Part shown: positions 23,801 to 36,521 of the stretch, piece by piece
Numbering within the stretch: the stretch's first letter is position 1
How the letters are laid out: every line of letters starts with the position of its first letter
Source: Podospora pseudoanserina
Lineage: Eukaryota; Ascomycota; Sordariomycetes; Sordariales; Podosporaceae
DNA length: 64,000 bases
Assembly: GCF_035222485.1 (NCBI RefSeq)
Contig: NC_085923.1
Location: 3,472,001 to 3,536,000, forward strand
Direction: 5' to 3'
The notes under the pieces: generated by a model
What the model saw: the letters and a program-made list of their open reading frames with translations, nothing else
Databases searched by the model: none
What the model was told of the DNA's origin: nothing
Program-made: the position numbers and the translations under genes

Positions 23801-25180
23801 CGCGTCTCTTGTTCAGAACACAAAGATCACCTCTGCAAAAAAACAAGGGGAAAAAGAAGCGATGAGGGCGTCTAGAAAGCTGTCAGGTCGTTGTCGTTGG
23901 ACTGGAATGGTTGGGCTGAATGGCTTGGTGCTGCTTAATAGCGGGGTCAGAAGCTTGATGCAGCTCCAAATCCCCTGAATCCTGACTTCACTGCCAGGGG
24001 TCAGCTGGGCAGTCCTGGGGAAATGTGGCATGTGCGCCAAGGGGCCTCTGGCAGTTGCAGGTGGAGCCACGTGACAGCCCGCCCTTCACCGTTTCTGAGC
24101 TTGGATTTGCGCTCTTCTCCAGTGTGACCTGGTCATGCTCGCATGCGGTAACAGAGTAGACTGACAAGAGCAGCAGCAGTAGGTTTTAGAGAGCCATCAT
24201 GAGCGACGTGGGTGTTGTTGGACGTTCATCGTCAAGCTCATTGAAGTCATTGAGAGAAGCATTGACCAGCTGTTGATGCTCTCCTCTCAAATGAGAGATG
24301 GAGAAGCTGTGGAAACTGACAAGGAGAACCATTCTACAAATAAATGAGATGCTTGCCACAATTTACCATCTAATTCATCACCAAAGTCAATTTCAGGTTT
24401 ACGAGAGACGTCAGGGCTTGGTACCACAATAGACTATATGCTAGTCCAGGTGATATAGATGCAGACGTCCTGAGGCAAAGCGGGATGGTCAGACTTCCCG
24501 TTCCTGCCAAGGCCCAATTAAGTTTCGCAGCAAAAACGCGTCCTTGTCCCTCGCGTCACGTCTTGTCGCGTCTCACCTCGCGTAAAGTGGCTTGATCCAT
24601 TCTTTTTTCGCTCACATTTTCCAACCTGCAATTGCAGTTGTGTTGTGAAGTCGTTGTGTAGGCAACCACTGGCAAACACCCCTCCAACCCCACCTTTTGC
24701 AACTGCCCCTTTTTACTGGCCAGGCCACTCTCCAGCGCCTCTCTTTCCTGCTAAGAAATATTAGCAAAGTCGCGCAGTGTTTACCTGTTTCCTTAACGCG
24801 TGTCATCTTGGCTTGGAGCAAACCGCGAGATTCTCATTCCACCGCAAAAAAGCTGTACCCTCGAAGCCCCCTCGTGAAGTCGAAGTCGATCTTTCATCTC
24901 AACTGTTTCGATTATTCCGACTTTTCGACTCTTCATTGGCAATCTCACGTCTTTTCGAAGGAGTTTTCTATTTGGCACTGCTCTCTCTCGTCTCGTCGTC
25001 CACTTTCCTGAGCTCAGCCTTCCGTTTGGCCTCCTACTTCTACGACTTCTCCTCCCCACCTCCTCCAACAGCAGCCGCATGAGAAAAATAGTGCCCTGTA
25101 CATTTCAAGCAGCATTGGTAAGCTCGCCATCATCTCGCCTCGTCCATGTGTGACTGGAGTCTGACAGCGACACAGTAGTG
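23801..25180. promoter_or_regulatory. Divergent intergenic region, GMPPA-like / dynamin-like
   Basis: 1.4 kb holding both promoters. The part 24620-25080 is pyrimidine-rich on the plus strand, as in leaders of well-expressed fungal genes. A short candidate intron in the dynamin-like 5' leader may exist near 25118-25175 (GTAAGC to ACAG), which would be an untranslated-region intron. Confidence 0.45.
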
Positions 25181-28062
25181 ATGCCTCCCAGAGTGAAGCC
25201 CGAGCCCAGTGTGGCCGTGGCGAACACCACTGCCACTCGCAGTTTTGCTGCTACCAACTCGGCACAGTTTGGCTCACCTACGCGGCAAGCACGGTCTACG
25301 GCTCGTAAGTTCTCCGCTCATTTTATGTTCCTCCGTACAGTGTGCTTACTCCTCCTGTAGCTAGTGTGACTGATACCCGTTTCATGGCGGAGGCGGAGGA
25401 CCAGTACGAAGATGAGGATAACGAAATCATCTGGATGGAAACCCGTGCCAAGTCAATCACAAGCGCCGGCATGAAGCAAGAGCCTGGCCACGAGCCGATG
25501 ACCCTGATGTCTCTTGCATCTCAAAGCATGGGCGGGTCATTTGTCGGGATGGGGCCCAATCTTGCCCTCAAGGACTTCGGGCAAGGGTTCCTCAAGGACA
25601 TCAACGATGCCCTGGGTGAGCTGCAGTCTCGTGGCATTCAGCACGTTGCTAGTCTGCCGGAGTTGGTGCTCGTCGGTGACCAGTCGTCGGGCAAATCGAG
25701 TTTGATGTCCGGCATCGCTGGGCTCAGTCTGCCTCGCAGCAGCGGCACCTGCACAAGGTGCCCGATCCATATCAGAATCTCGCGAGCTGATGAGTGGTCT
25801 TGTCGGGTGTTTTTAAATGTGCATTACGGTTTCAAGCTGCCCGATCATGCCATCACCGAGCAGGATGTCACAGCAACAAACCCATTCCCTCCCTGGGTCA
25901 AACTCGACCCCAGTCGCACACGACGCCACGAGTTCAAGACAGTCCGAGACAGATTTGACAGCGAAGAGATTGAAACAGTACTGCGCTGCGCCCAGGTTGC
26001 AATCTTGAACCCATCCACGCCCTACCAGGCCTTCATCCCCAAGCCTCGGGGTGGAGAAGGGCCTGACTCCCAACAGCTGACCCAGCACGAGCTGATTTCG
26101 CGCAAGGAGGAAGCCTCCGAGGCCCAGTTTTCGCCAAATACCGTGGCGCTCGAGATCAAAGGGCCTGATCTAGCCGACCTCAACTTCTATGATCTTCCGG
26201 GTGTATTCAACACTGCTCGGCGGACCGAGGATGCTTACTTGGAGCGTGTCGTCCAGAACCTGACCAAGCTTTACATTAAGCGGGAGAAAGCCATCATTCT
26301 CTGGGCCGTGTCCATGAACTTGGACACGGAGAACTCGCTGGCGCTGCGCCTGATCCGGGAGAGTCGTGCTGAACACCGTTGCGTTGGGGTGATCACCAAG
26401 GCAGACCTGCTGCCGCGAGATGACCAAGCTACTGAGCGCTGGCTGGGAATTCTCAAGGGCCGTGGACATCGCATCGGCTTGGGTTATTTCATCACCTCTC
26501 GACAAGGTCGAGATTTGGAAGAACAGACGAAGCGGGAAGAGGCCTTCTTCAATCGAACAGCAGAAGGACACTGGCCCGATGTTTTTGATCGCTACCAGGA
26601 GAGGTGCGGAATAGAAAAGCTGAAGGCTTTCTTGTCTTTGAAGCTCGGCGAAGAGTTTTCCAAAGTTCTTCCGGAAGTGAAGCGCAAAGTTCTTGAGCGA
26701 CTCAACTTCATCGCTGAGCAGCTCCAACTGTACCCGGGGCCACCAGCGAACCCGGATCTGGAAATTTACAAGGCACTGACCATGTTCAGCAGTCTGTTGA
26801 AGAAGCGAGTGATTGACCAGGAATTTATGAGCACCTGGGACACAGCCTGTTCCGCCCGGTTTACAAGAGCCATTCTTGAGCTGAAGCCCAAGTATAACGT
26901 ACGGTTGTTCGCCAAGTCATCTGCCGCGAGTGCTCCGGTATTAATAGATCTCGACACGCCCACGAGGGAGGGAAGCCCCACGCCCACACCCAGTGGCAGA
27001 AAGCGTGCTGCCCCAGCCGAGACCCCCAGTCGCCGCCAGCGCATCAAGGCTGAAGATGCCGAGGGACGGTCTTACCCCTCCACCCCTACGAACATGCGCA
27101 CAACCATGACCCCGACCAAAGGCAGGCCGAGCAAGACACTCATGGAAATTCGGCGCATGATCCAGCGCAATGCCATACCCGGCCAGCCGGGCCTCGTTTC
27201 TTCCAATGTCTATGAACCGCTTTTTACAGAAGCGGCAAAGGCCTGGAAGGGTCCGCTCCAGACGTTCCTCAACCAAACCTTCAACTTCTTGAGCAAGGAA
27301 ATCCAGGAGATCCTTGACTCGACTTTTGCGGCGTTGAAGAACCGGGCAATTTACAAGTTGTCGACCGAGCACATGCAGGCTTTCGTCGAGATGCACAAGA
27401 AGGAGTTGCAGGCCCAGCTCGCGCTGATTCACGAACTCGAGGGCACGCGTCTGTTCACCAGAAATGACGATGCCTTGCACCGGTACAAGGCTGAAGAGTT
27501 AAGGACCTTGACTAGGCACCGCAACCACTACCGCATTGCCGCACACAAGGGTGATGAGCCAGCTAGCTCACTCCCTAAGATTGAGGAGCTCAGCGAGGAA
27601 GAACTCGCCCAGGAGACAGCCAAGATGGAGAAGGACCTCCGCCAGATGGGCCCCGAGCCCTTTCAGCAGGAGTTGGATGTGGCCGCCTACACCAGAGGCT
27701 ATTACGTCCTTGCCGCTCATCGGTTCACAGACATTGTGTGCATGCATGCCATGTCTGGGCTGTTTCCCCGTGTGGCCTCGGTCATTGAGACCTACCTTCA
27801 GGATAAGCTTGGCCTTACTGGCAACCGCACCACTCCTGAGATGCTGGATCAGCTCATGGAGGAAGAGGGTCGCATTGGCCAGATTCGCCGAGATCTCTGC
27901 GCGGAGAAGGAGACTCTCGACGGTGCCATGGCCATCATTGTCAACCTCGAGAACCGCGACACGACTCCCTCGCAAGCCGAGAGCAACGTTACGATTCCCA
28001 ATGACCTTACCTCTGGCCAGGCCGCAGGCTCGCCATCCGGGACAGTGTATGGAGATGCGTAA
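25181..28062 (+). CDS. Dynamin-superfamily GTPase with basic insert
   Basis: Two exons, 25181-25304 and 25361-28062, giving 941 residues. GTPase motifs are complete: G1 GDQSSGKSS near residue 147, G3 DLPG near 319 and G4 TKAD near 385; then a helical stalk and a GTPase effector region from about residue 800. This is the Mx/dynamin-like group common in filamentous fungi; there is no PH domain or Pro-rich tail as in classical dynamin. In the position of the stalk insert (about residues 570-630) lies a Pro/Thr-rich, basic segment with GRKRAAPAETPSRRQRIK, which reads as a bipartite nuclear-localisation signal. The N-terminal 90 residues are acidic and probably disordered. Function is unknown; membrane remodelling or a nuclear role are both possible. 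Confidence 0.93.
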
Positions 28063-28396
28063 AGACACAATCATGCGGATTGAAGATCTGGATATATTTT
28101 ATTGTCTGTGGGCGTTTTACCTATTTGTCTGTTCTTTTTTTTTTGCTTTCGGACCGAAGAATCACGATACCCATTTTAGTTAGAGTCATGTAGGATCACA
28201 AATTGTTCAGAATACTGTCACGCACCTACTATACCTCTCCCCCTTTGCTCAATGTGTCTAACAACTATTTCACCCTTTGTATCGACTAATCAACAGAGAC
28301 TACAAGGTACAACCAGGGCCTTGAAAGATGACGCACACACCTTCGACTACTAGCTTTGGGGACGTAGGTATTGACTGTCCAGGAAAGCTCATCCTC

Positions 28397-28958
28397 TTAG
28401 AACCCCCAATAATCCTTCACCAAGAAGCCCGCATACCCGGCCAGGAATCCCATCACGCCCAGCGTTCCAAAGTAGCCCACCGGCCGACCAACACCCGTGC
28501 TCTCGGGTCTTCTCAAGCCCATCTCAACATGCAGCACCCGCGCGACAAACAGGGCCCCCAGAGCACTGGTCAGCACGTTCTTCTTGGCGCCGTTGAGCTC
28601 GGCCACTCCGGCGAGCAGCAAGGCGAGGGGCACGTATTCAGCAAAGTTACCCTGGGCGCGGGAGGCGACCTGGAGCTCGTGCTGCTTCGCGGCCGCGTTG
28701 GGCTCGGTCGAGGGGGGCGCGGAGCCGAGGAGGCAGTTGGAGGCGATACGGGACATGGAGACGCGGGTGGAGAGGAGGGAGAAGTAGGCTGTGAAGGGGA
28801 GGAGGAAGGAGCCGGTTACCGCTGGAGGGAGGGGAATAACAGCAGGTTAGCCGTGGAACAAGAGGTGGTTTGCTTGGTGGAAGGGGGCAGAAGAGCTTAC
28901 GCAAAAGGGGGCCGACAACATCGATGTGGTTTAGACCCACGCGGGAGGTGTAAGACAT
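28397..28958 (-). CDS. MAPEG-family membrane protein
   Basis: Two exons, 28958-28901 and 28821-28397, giving 160 residues. The sequence has about four hydrophobic helices and the central pattern RAQGNFAEYVPLALLLAGVAEL, which is characteristic of MAPEG proteins (the ERAxxNxxE-like motif). The C-terminus ends in GTLGVMGFLAGYAGFLV. Length agrees with fungal and bacterial members annotated as MAPEG or microsomal glutathione S-transferase-like. Such proteins sit in the ER membrane and may act in glutathione-dependent detoxification or eicosanoid-like metabolism, but many fungal ones have no shown activity. It is convergent with the dynamin-like gene, with 334 bases between stop codons. Confidence 0.88.
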
Positions 28959-31442
28959 TATGACGATTTATTTCTCAAGAAGAATTAGGGAAAACGGGGT
29001 CTGGCTCTTTGCAAAGGGGGGAGTTTTGGTATCACGCAGCTTGTCCACAGCTGCTTCAAATTTTTTGGCTGATCGAGATGGGGAACAGAAGACAAGAAGA
29101 GTAAGAAAGGGGGGAGGGGTGAGGTGAGGTTAAAAGATGGGGGGAACGGTGTTGCCCCTTCCTCTTGCTGCACCGGACATGGCCCGGCAGATCACCATGA
29201 CCAGAGGTTACATCATAGAGGACCCTAGTTTTGGTGTGCCCGGTGAGGTGCTTTGGTTTCGAAACAGTCAGGCTTTTGCGCTAGGTGATTATTTGGGGCA
29301 GAAGCACGGGAGGATGCTATGAGAGTTTAAAAGTTGCTGGGCCGATGGTATAATCCGAGTTGAATGTTTATCAACATCGCTTGGTTGTGCTAGAAGGTAC
29401 CTCTAAATCTTACGTTGGTAAGAGGCAAAGAGGCAAAGATATCATCCCCAAATAGAACTCCAAGAAACCCAATGAGGAGTATTCTTGTAAAACCTTCTGG
29501 ACGCTTCGCATACTTATGGGTAGTGCAGTGCACCTTTGTCAGTGTAATAAGGATTCGAATGATGAATGGAATAACAACAGGCATCATATGTTACCTATCC
29601 TTCGACCGAGACATAGATATGTAAAAGGTACCATAAGGAATGCCAGTTTGAAGCGCTCAGAATATGATTACCTTACATAGACAGATACTACCTCCAGCAA
29701 GTATCAACAACCTTCGCACCTTTGACCATGGCGAGTGAGGTGAATGTAGAATTCTGAGAAACTGATTTGTTTGAAACTACCTATTATCTAATTATCCAAA
29801 TATCCAACGGGCTTGGATATCTTGGAAATTTGGGACATCTGTTTTCATATTCACTCGATATCCCTTATTGATCTACCGGCCCGTAGTTGGCCGTAACCTG
29901 CAACTACTAACAACACCATGGGCTGCAGTAGGTGTTTTGTGGCTAGGAGATCGGGTCAACGTGCGGCGCTGTCGTGAACAAAGATCTGCACCTGCAAGGC
30001 GAGACCTCCAGTCAAATATTAAAGTGCTTGCCTTCCAGCCTTCAGATGAGTTCAGGTGAGAAATCCCCGGTTTGTAAATGTGGTTTGACCTTGCTGCCCA
30101 GCATCAGTGTCGTCATCGTACCTATCGGATGGAGCTGCCTTGTGACGGCACCACAGGTTATGTATGTTCTGGAACTGTGGTGATCAAGCACTGGTAGAAG
30201 AGATGGTGATCGATGGCTAGGGAACAATGCGACAACTGGAGCTGGGGCTGCACTAGTAATTATATCTGATAAACATTTGCCCCTTTTTACAGATCGGTTG
30301 GGGTGGCTTTGGGTTTGAGGTGCTGGCACCTGAGGAGTGAGCTGAGTTGTCAAACGGCCTCCCAGAAAATTCGGAATTCCAAGACACCAAGAAAACCAAG
30401 GAAACAAAAGTGAGACTGCGATTCTAGCCCGATCGGGTCTCCCGGCGTCCCCTTTGCCCCGCACGGCTGTGGCTGGATCTGAGTGCCCAAGCCACATCTC
30501 GAATTCTTCGCAGCGGCAGATACCACCAAAACAAGAGTAGAAACGAGAAGTTCCGGTTAGAATGAGTCTTTCATAATTGCCTAGTCGTTTGATTCGAGAA
30601 ACCACGGTAGAAATAGACAGAAGTGCGGTGCCTCGGCCTTATGTTGGTCAGCAGTTTCCCTTGCCAAGATGTGGCTGGTGTCCCCCAACGGGGTATCGCA
30701 CTAGGCGGAACTGGGCGTGGAGAGACAAGACAGTGGCACAGGGACAGGCCATAGGCCACAGCACAGGCACGCACGCTGCCGCAAAGCGAATGGGATGGGT
30801 CTTGCCTCTCCGCTGACTCCCGTCCCTGATCACGACGACCACGACTTTGCCTCACTATTCCACCGAGCGAGGGCAAGAACAAACCTCGACTGATATACAA
30901 TCCCTCCCTTTTTCCCGCTCTGTGCAGCAGGAGGCCCCCCCTTTGTTTGCGAGAGACAGAGAGCATCGACGCCGATTTTTGCCTCCCGCTTGGGTTCACG
31001 CCTTTGAACAGCCTTGACCGCACCTCCATCCAATAGGTATAGCCCGCAGCGTCGCCGACCGCCATCCGATTTTCTCAGTCTCCCGCCGACCGCCCCAACA
31101 TCCCCGCCCCGCGACTCCAGCAAACAAACCTGGAACGGCAGCAACCCGAGTCTCGAGAGCCACATCATGATAGCCTACTTGTAGTGCTGTCACAAATTAG
31201 GTTTCTGGTGGGGTGGGACGCGTTGGAAACACCAACGGTCGTGGCTGGTACGCGTTGGAAACCGCCAGATTTCATCCCATTCACTCTCTCAAATTTTCCT
31301 CTCACTTTACGAAGCCTGCCCCCAAGCTGCTCGGACTTGAAATACCCACACGCTCTTCCTTGAGCCTATTGCATATCGCCTACCTTATCTTGTCCCTCCC
31401 TCTCCTTCCCATCGCCCACGCCATCCCGCACACACAGCGACC
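28959..31442. promoter_or_regulatory. Divergent intergenic region, MAPEG / Cdc4
   Basis: 2.5 kb between two divergently transcribed genes. The central part (29.3-30.0 kb) is AT-richer. Open frames at 30042-30605 and 30571-31065 on the minus strand lack motifs and lie in the presumed Cdc4 promoter and leader. CT-rich leader sequence precedes the Cdc4 start at 31443. Confidence 0.5.
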
Positions 31443-34400
31443 ATGAGCTCTCCAGCCGCCTCCAACGGCATGGATGTTCGACGACCTCGATCTAGCCATA
31501 AGGTGTCTATGACCTGGGAGGAGGATGAGGTCACTTCTCGCCGGAGGATGCAGTTTGCCGAGGAGTGCATCGAGACCAAGACTGTAACCACCACGACCAC
31601 GACCAAGAGGTCCTATCCGTCCCTGTTTGTTCGTGAGCCACGGAGCTTGCAGTCGCTCGACTCAAAAGAATACCCCCTCGCCGCCAGACAAACCCCGCCT
31701 GAACTCCGAAAGTTGACGTTTGATGTTGACGACCACGATATCGAGGGCTGGGCTGAGGAGGACAGCATAAATACCCAGGTACGTGGTAGTACCCCCTTGG
31801 CCACTCGGTTTCGCAATGCTAACAAGTTGGTGTGCAGGTGCGACGTTCACAAAGTATTGACTATGCCAACATCGTCAAATCTGAACCTGGCGTGGAGAGC
31901 CTCTTGGACATCTCCACTGTTCGCTCTCAGGATGTGACCGAGTCCAGCCCGCGCAGATCACGGAGGTCGGCCGCCCACACAGCTTCACCCAGTAACGCAC
32001 CCGCCGCCGGAAGAAGCTCACAGAGGGCTCACAAGCACGCCGGCCTCCCTAACGCCGCATCAGATAAGCTTCGGCGCGCCGTAGCACATGGATCTCGTGC
32101 GAACAGAGGTCTTCGACACCCTTCCGCCTTTTTAGCCACCCCGGATACCAGCGAGCTTGCTGCCCTTGGCATGGACCGACCCTCGCGCCTGAGAGCCTTG
32201 AATACTGACAATATCGAGTCCGGCACCAGCCAGTCAACTTCCATCTTCGATACCGGCAGTCCGGCTGGCAGTGAATCGCAAACCATTTTCAGCAATGTGG
32301 CCACCCCGCCCATCACCGATGCCGATCTCGAACCCTACGAGGATGCCATCAACCCCTTTCAGCCAAGAGGAAACATCAACAACGTTGCGGTCCAAGATGC
32401 CAGCCTCCCAAGTCCACGTCTGTCCCCCACGTTGGCCGCCGCCCAGCCTCAAACAGACGTTCCCGATGAAGACGCAGCCCCTGATGCCGATGCTTCCTTT
32501 TCTTCCGAGGTAACTCGCACTGATCGGAGACGGTGGATCGATGATACCCAGATCACGGAAGGTGACTCGATGGTCATGTCACCCATGCAGTTCAGCTCTG
32601 GTGGACAATCACAGGTCATGGGCTCACAGGCTTCTCAGTTTGTCGACCCACGCACCCTAATTGAAGGCTTTGAGGTGCTCCCCAACGAGTTCAAGACGTG
32701 GATTATGTATCAGTTCTTGCGAAGATGCAGCCGGAAGACGCTACGTGTGGTAGCTGATGTGGTGAACCCGGCCCTTAAGTGCGACTTTCTCCGACAACTA
32801 CCCCTCGAGCTCAGCCTTCACATCCTCTCCTATCTCGATCACCGAGACCTTTGCCGTGTGGCCCAGGTATCCAAGCACTGGCGCCATATTGCCGACAGCA
32901 ACGAGACAGGGTGGAAGGAGCTTTTTGACCATGATGGATTCACCCTATCACCAGGAGAGTTGGATCGCGCCATTAAGCAAGGCTGGGGTTGGCAGGATCC
33001 TGTCGGGTATGATGGTTGTGAGCTTGATTTGAGCCATCAAAATAGACTGACATTGAGTGAAAACGAACTCGTCCGGTCGGTGGTCAAAACAGAAAAGCAG
33101 GAGACGCCTGTTCACAAGTCAACCAGGACGTCCAAGCGGAAGCGTGGGCTGAATCATATCGGCGCTGATAGAGCCAAGCGGCGTGCTGGGGCCCAAGAGT
33201 TTAGGGATGATAGGACTTCCCCGGTTCCCAAGACGCACAAATCCGAAGGGCCCATCTCAGCTGCCAACGCCGCCGCTATTGCCGTCCCGGATCCTCAGAT
33301 CGGTCTTCCCAGCTTGCGGCACCTCCATTTGTTCAAGTCGCTTTACCGGAGGCACTACATGATCAAGAACAGCTGGATGAACGGCAAGGTCAGGCCCGAG
33401 CATGTCGCCTTTGCTGCCCACCCACGCCACGTCATCACTTGCCTCCAATTTGACGAAGACAAGATCATCACTGGGAGCGACGACACCTTGATTCACGTCT
33501 ATGACACCAAGACGGGCGAGCTCCGCACCAAGCTCGAAGGTCACGAAGGTGGTGTCTGGGCGCTGCAGTACGAGGGCAACACACTGGTGTCGGGCAGCAC
33601 GGACCGATCGGTTCGTGTTTGGGACATCAAGAAGGGCATCTGCACTCAGACCTTCTACGGCCACACCAGTACTGTGCGCTGTTTGCAAATTTTGATGCCT
33701 GCAGAGACGGGAGCGATGGAGAATGGAAAGCCGGTCATGATGCCCCAGAAGCCCTTGATAATCACAGGTTCCCGAGACAGTCAGCTGCGGATTTGGCGGT
33801 TGCCCGAGGCGGGCTCTCGCCGATACATTCAGACGGGCCCTCCGGCTAGTGACGATCAGTGCCCGTATTTTATTCGTATCCTCGGCGGGCACACTCACTC
33901 GGTCCGCGCCATCTCAGCTCATGCTGACACCTTGGTCTCTGGGAGTTACGACAGCACTGTCAGGGTCTGGAAAATCAGCACGGGAGAGCAACTGCATGTC
34001 CTGCAGGGTCACAGTCAAAAAGTATACTCGGTAGTTCTCGATCACAAGCGCAACCGCTGCATTTCGGGCTCGATGGACTCCATGGTCAAGATCTGGGACC
34101 TTGCCACGGGGGCGTGCCTGCACACCTTGGAGGGCCACAGTTTGCTAGTGGGACTTCTCGACCTGCGGGACGACTGGTTGGTCTCAGCCGCAGCAGACAG
34201 CACTCTGAGAATCTGGGACCCCGAATCTGGCCGATGCAAGCGGACGCTCGTGGCACATACTGGAGCTATCACCTGCTTTCAACACGACGGCGCCAAGGTC
34301 ATTTCGGGCAGTGAGAAGAACGTCAAGATGTGGTCTATTGATAATGGTGATTTGGTTCAAGATCTCTTGACAGATCTGAGCGGAGTGTGGCAGGTCAAGT

Positions 34401-34627
34401 TTGATGACCGGAGATGCGTGGCTGCCGTCCAGCGAGGAAATCTGACATATATCGAGGTGAGATTTCTCTTGTCCCCTGTCTATCATCGGTGCAAGACAGC
34501 TGCTAACCAGACACAGATTCTTGACTTTGGTGCAGTCCGCGATGGCAGGCCGCCAGAGGAGCTCGGCAGACGTAAGCTCCTGAACGAAGGAGAGGTTCAA
34601 CGCCTGCTTGCCGAAGAAGCTGCGTAG
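31443..34627 (+). CDS. cdc4: F-box/WD40 protein, Cdc4 (Fbw7) type SCF substrate receptor
   Basis: Three exons: 31443-31778, 31838-34456 and 34517-34627, giving 1021 residues. A long Ser-rich N-terminal region contains FEVLPNEFKTWIMYQFLRRC, a Cdc4-type dimerisation-like helix, directly before the F-box FLRQLPLELSLHILSYLDHR (about residue 428). After a basic linker with KRKRGLNHIGADRAKRR, a likely nuclear signal, comes the WD40 propeller (about residues 640-950): repeats such as HVITCLQFDEDKIITGSDD, ISGSMDSMVKIWDLATGAC and VISGSEKNVKMWS. Arrangement and length fit Cdc4/Fbw7, which brings phosphorylated Sic1-like and other nuclear substrates to SCF ubiquitin ligase. Linker and propeller order argue against the SconB/Met30 type. 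The last short exon encodes an acidic tail. Confidence 0.92.
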
Positions 34628-35618
34628 GAGTCGCCATCATCGGAGGAAGCATAAAGAGAACGAAGGGCGGAGAAGGCATCACAAATTTTGGGACCCGCCA
34701 ATGGGTCTATTAATGACACGACACGACAAATATTTGAGGGGCAAAAGTTTCGCAACGGGACAGCAAACAAAGCATTTTCTTCTTCATGATACCGCCATCC
34801 GTCAGCCAGCCTTTTTTTTCTTTCCTATTTACAGCATCGTCAGCGTGGCAGCGGAAGCGGCAACAAACTGGGCAGGCGATATCAGAGTGTTTTTCTTCTT
34901 GTTCTCTTATCATCAGGGGTTAAAGTTGCTGTTTGGCTTTTTTCCCTTTTATCTGTCTCATTGGCGTTGTCTCTATCTGTTAAGTTTATTTGGGGAAGGA
35001 GGGAGCGATTTGGGAGTATTATAGTCTACCCCCTTGATGGGATGGGCGTCATTGGTCTGCAGTGTGGGAACAAATAACAAGGGCATTGCTTTTTGAGTTT
35101 TTACAGTATCATTTTGCTTGTTGAAGGGGTGCGGGGGCTCTTAGCATCAAAACGGAGGGAAAGGGAGTGAGGAGGGGATGGGCCGGGGAACCAAAGGGGC
35201 TAAAAGAGGGAAGTCCCTGGCGGTGGGTGGTGAGAAGGTCATATTATTGCTGGGGCTGGTAGAGTAGTATAGCATGATTCCCTGTATCTACCGGTGGTTG
35301 TTTTTTGTGTTTTTGTGCGTCTCTTTGCAGAAATTTCCCGGCCTTGGAGGGCTGTGTTGGTAGTGTTTTAATGATACCTCATGACCTGAACATTGGTTGG
35401 TTTGTGAAGTTGACGGTTTTCTGTGAGGAAATATCACTGATAGTGATACAGTCGATGATGAATAGGTACACAGGAAGGTAAACAGTATTCAGGAAGTGAT
35501 ACTTTTGGATTTTATACATTACTTGTACATCATCCCCTAAACTCCGGAACCATTACATGAAGGAAAAACAACGACATGATAAAAATACATAATAACACCA
35601 ACTAGGACGGCCGGCAGC
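34628..35618. other. Convergent 3' intergenic region
   Basis: 3' flanks of Cdc4 and of the Ser/Thr-rich secreted protein gene. T-rich and G-rich runs are present; no gene is seen. Confidence 0.5.
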
Positions 35619-36521
35619 CTATCCGTTGATACCCGTCACGGTGCTGCTGATGGTTTGAAGAGAGGAAAGAGGGTATACCGTCCTCGTGACGGTGTTGTAG
35701 ACTGTTACTCTTGTGGTGGAGAGGATGGTGGATGTGCCGGTGGTGCAGCCTGCTGATTGGATGTCCTCCTCCTTCTCGTCCTCGCTGTCGCTGTCACTGT
35801 CACTGTCACTGTCACTGTCGCTTTCATCTGACACCGGGAGTGTTGGCGGGGAAGATGGCAGGGTCGAGGTTGAGGTGTGGGTGCTGATGGAGGTCGAGGT
35901 TAATGGCTGGGGTGGGTTGTAGGGGGTGAAGATGAAGGCTTGGGGGATGGTGGTAGTTGAGGAGGAGGTGATTGGTTTAGAAGGATTGTAGGGAGTGAAT
36001 GTGAAGGGGGGCAGGAGTTCCTCGGGTTCGGAAGTGGATGAGGATGGTTGGGTGTTGGCGGTGATAGTTACAGTGACGAATTCCTGGGATGATGTTGACT
36101 CAATTGGGGGGGAAGATGTGGTTGTCGTCGGTTCAGGGGGGTATTGAGTCAGGGTGATTGTTGACGGGAGGCGGGCCACAGGCGGGGGCGGGTTTGGTGA
36201 TGAGAATGTCACGGTCTGGACAAGGGGAGGCACTGAATAGATTATGGGTGGTTCAGCGACCAAGCTTGGTCGTGGGATAACTGTAACTGTCTGGAGGATG
36301 GTTTTCTCGGTGGGTGGTGTTGAGAGAATGACAGTCACTGTTTGGGCTGGCGGAGGGGCCAGAGTGACGGTGATGGTCTCTCCTGGGATGGTAATAGTGA
36401 TGGCTGATGTGGATGCTGGGCATGGGCAGCAAGCTTGGTCATGGTTTTGAAGATGAGGAATGGCTTGAACTGGGATTGCCAGCGCAACAAAAATTGCAAG
36501 TAGTAGTTTTGAAAAAGACAT
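35619..36521 (-). CDS. Ser/Thr/Pro-rich secreted protein with Asp-Ser repeat
   Basis: Single exon, 300 residues from 36521; that ATG gives the signal peptide MSFSKLLLAIFVALAIPVQA, whereas the upstream ATG at 36602 would bury it. After a CCPCP cluster the protein is built of Thr/Val strands (ITITIPGETITVTLAP, QTVTVILSTP) and Pro/Ser/Thr linkers with a twice-occurring FTPYNP motif, then a (Asp-Ser)n stretch of about seven units and an acidic DEKEEDI. It ends with TTRVTVYNTVTRTVYP and TVTGING. There is no hydrophobic C-terminal tail, so a GPI anchor is unlikely. Expected to be heavily O-glycosylated and in the cell wall or medium. Function not recognised. Confidence 0.8.
   Translation of the reverse strand: MSFSKLLLAIFVALAIPVQAIPHLQNHDQACCPCPASTSAITITIPGETITVTLAPPPAQTVTVILSTPPTEKTILQTVTVIPRPSLVAEPPIIYSVPPLVQTVTFSSPNPPPPVARLPSTITLTQYPPEPTTTTSSPPIESTSSQEFVTVTITANTQPSSSTSEPEELLPPFTFTPYNPSKPITSSSTTTIPQAFIFTPYNPPQPLTSTSISTHTSTSTLPSSPPTLPVSDESDSDSDSDSDSDSEDEKEEDIQSAGCTTGTSTILSTTRVTVYNTVTRTVYPLSSLQTISSTVTGING
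35784..35826. repeat. Hexanucleotide (TGTCAC)n-like repeat in coding sequence
   Basis: Tandem TGTCAC/TGTCGC units on the plus strand; on the coding minus strand they encode the Asp-Ser repeat of the secreted protein. Confidence 0.9.

Noticed and set aside
30042-31065. Two minus-strand open frames of 187 and 164 codons
   Set aside because: No recognisable domain; they overlap each other and the Cdc4 upstream region.
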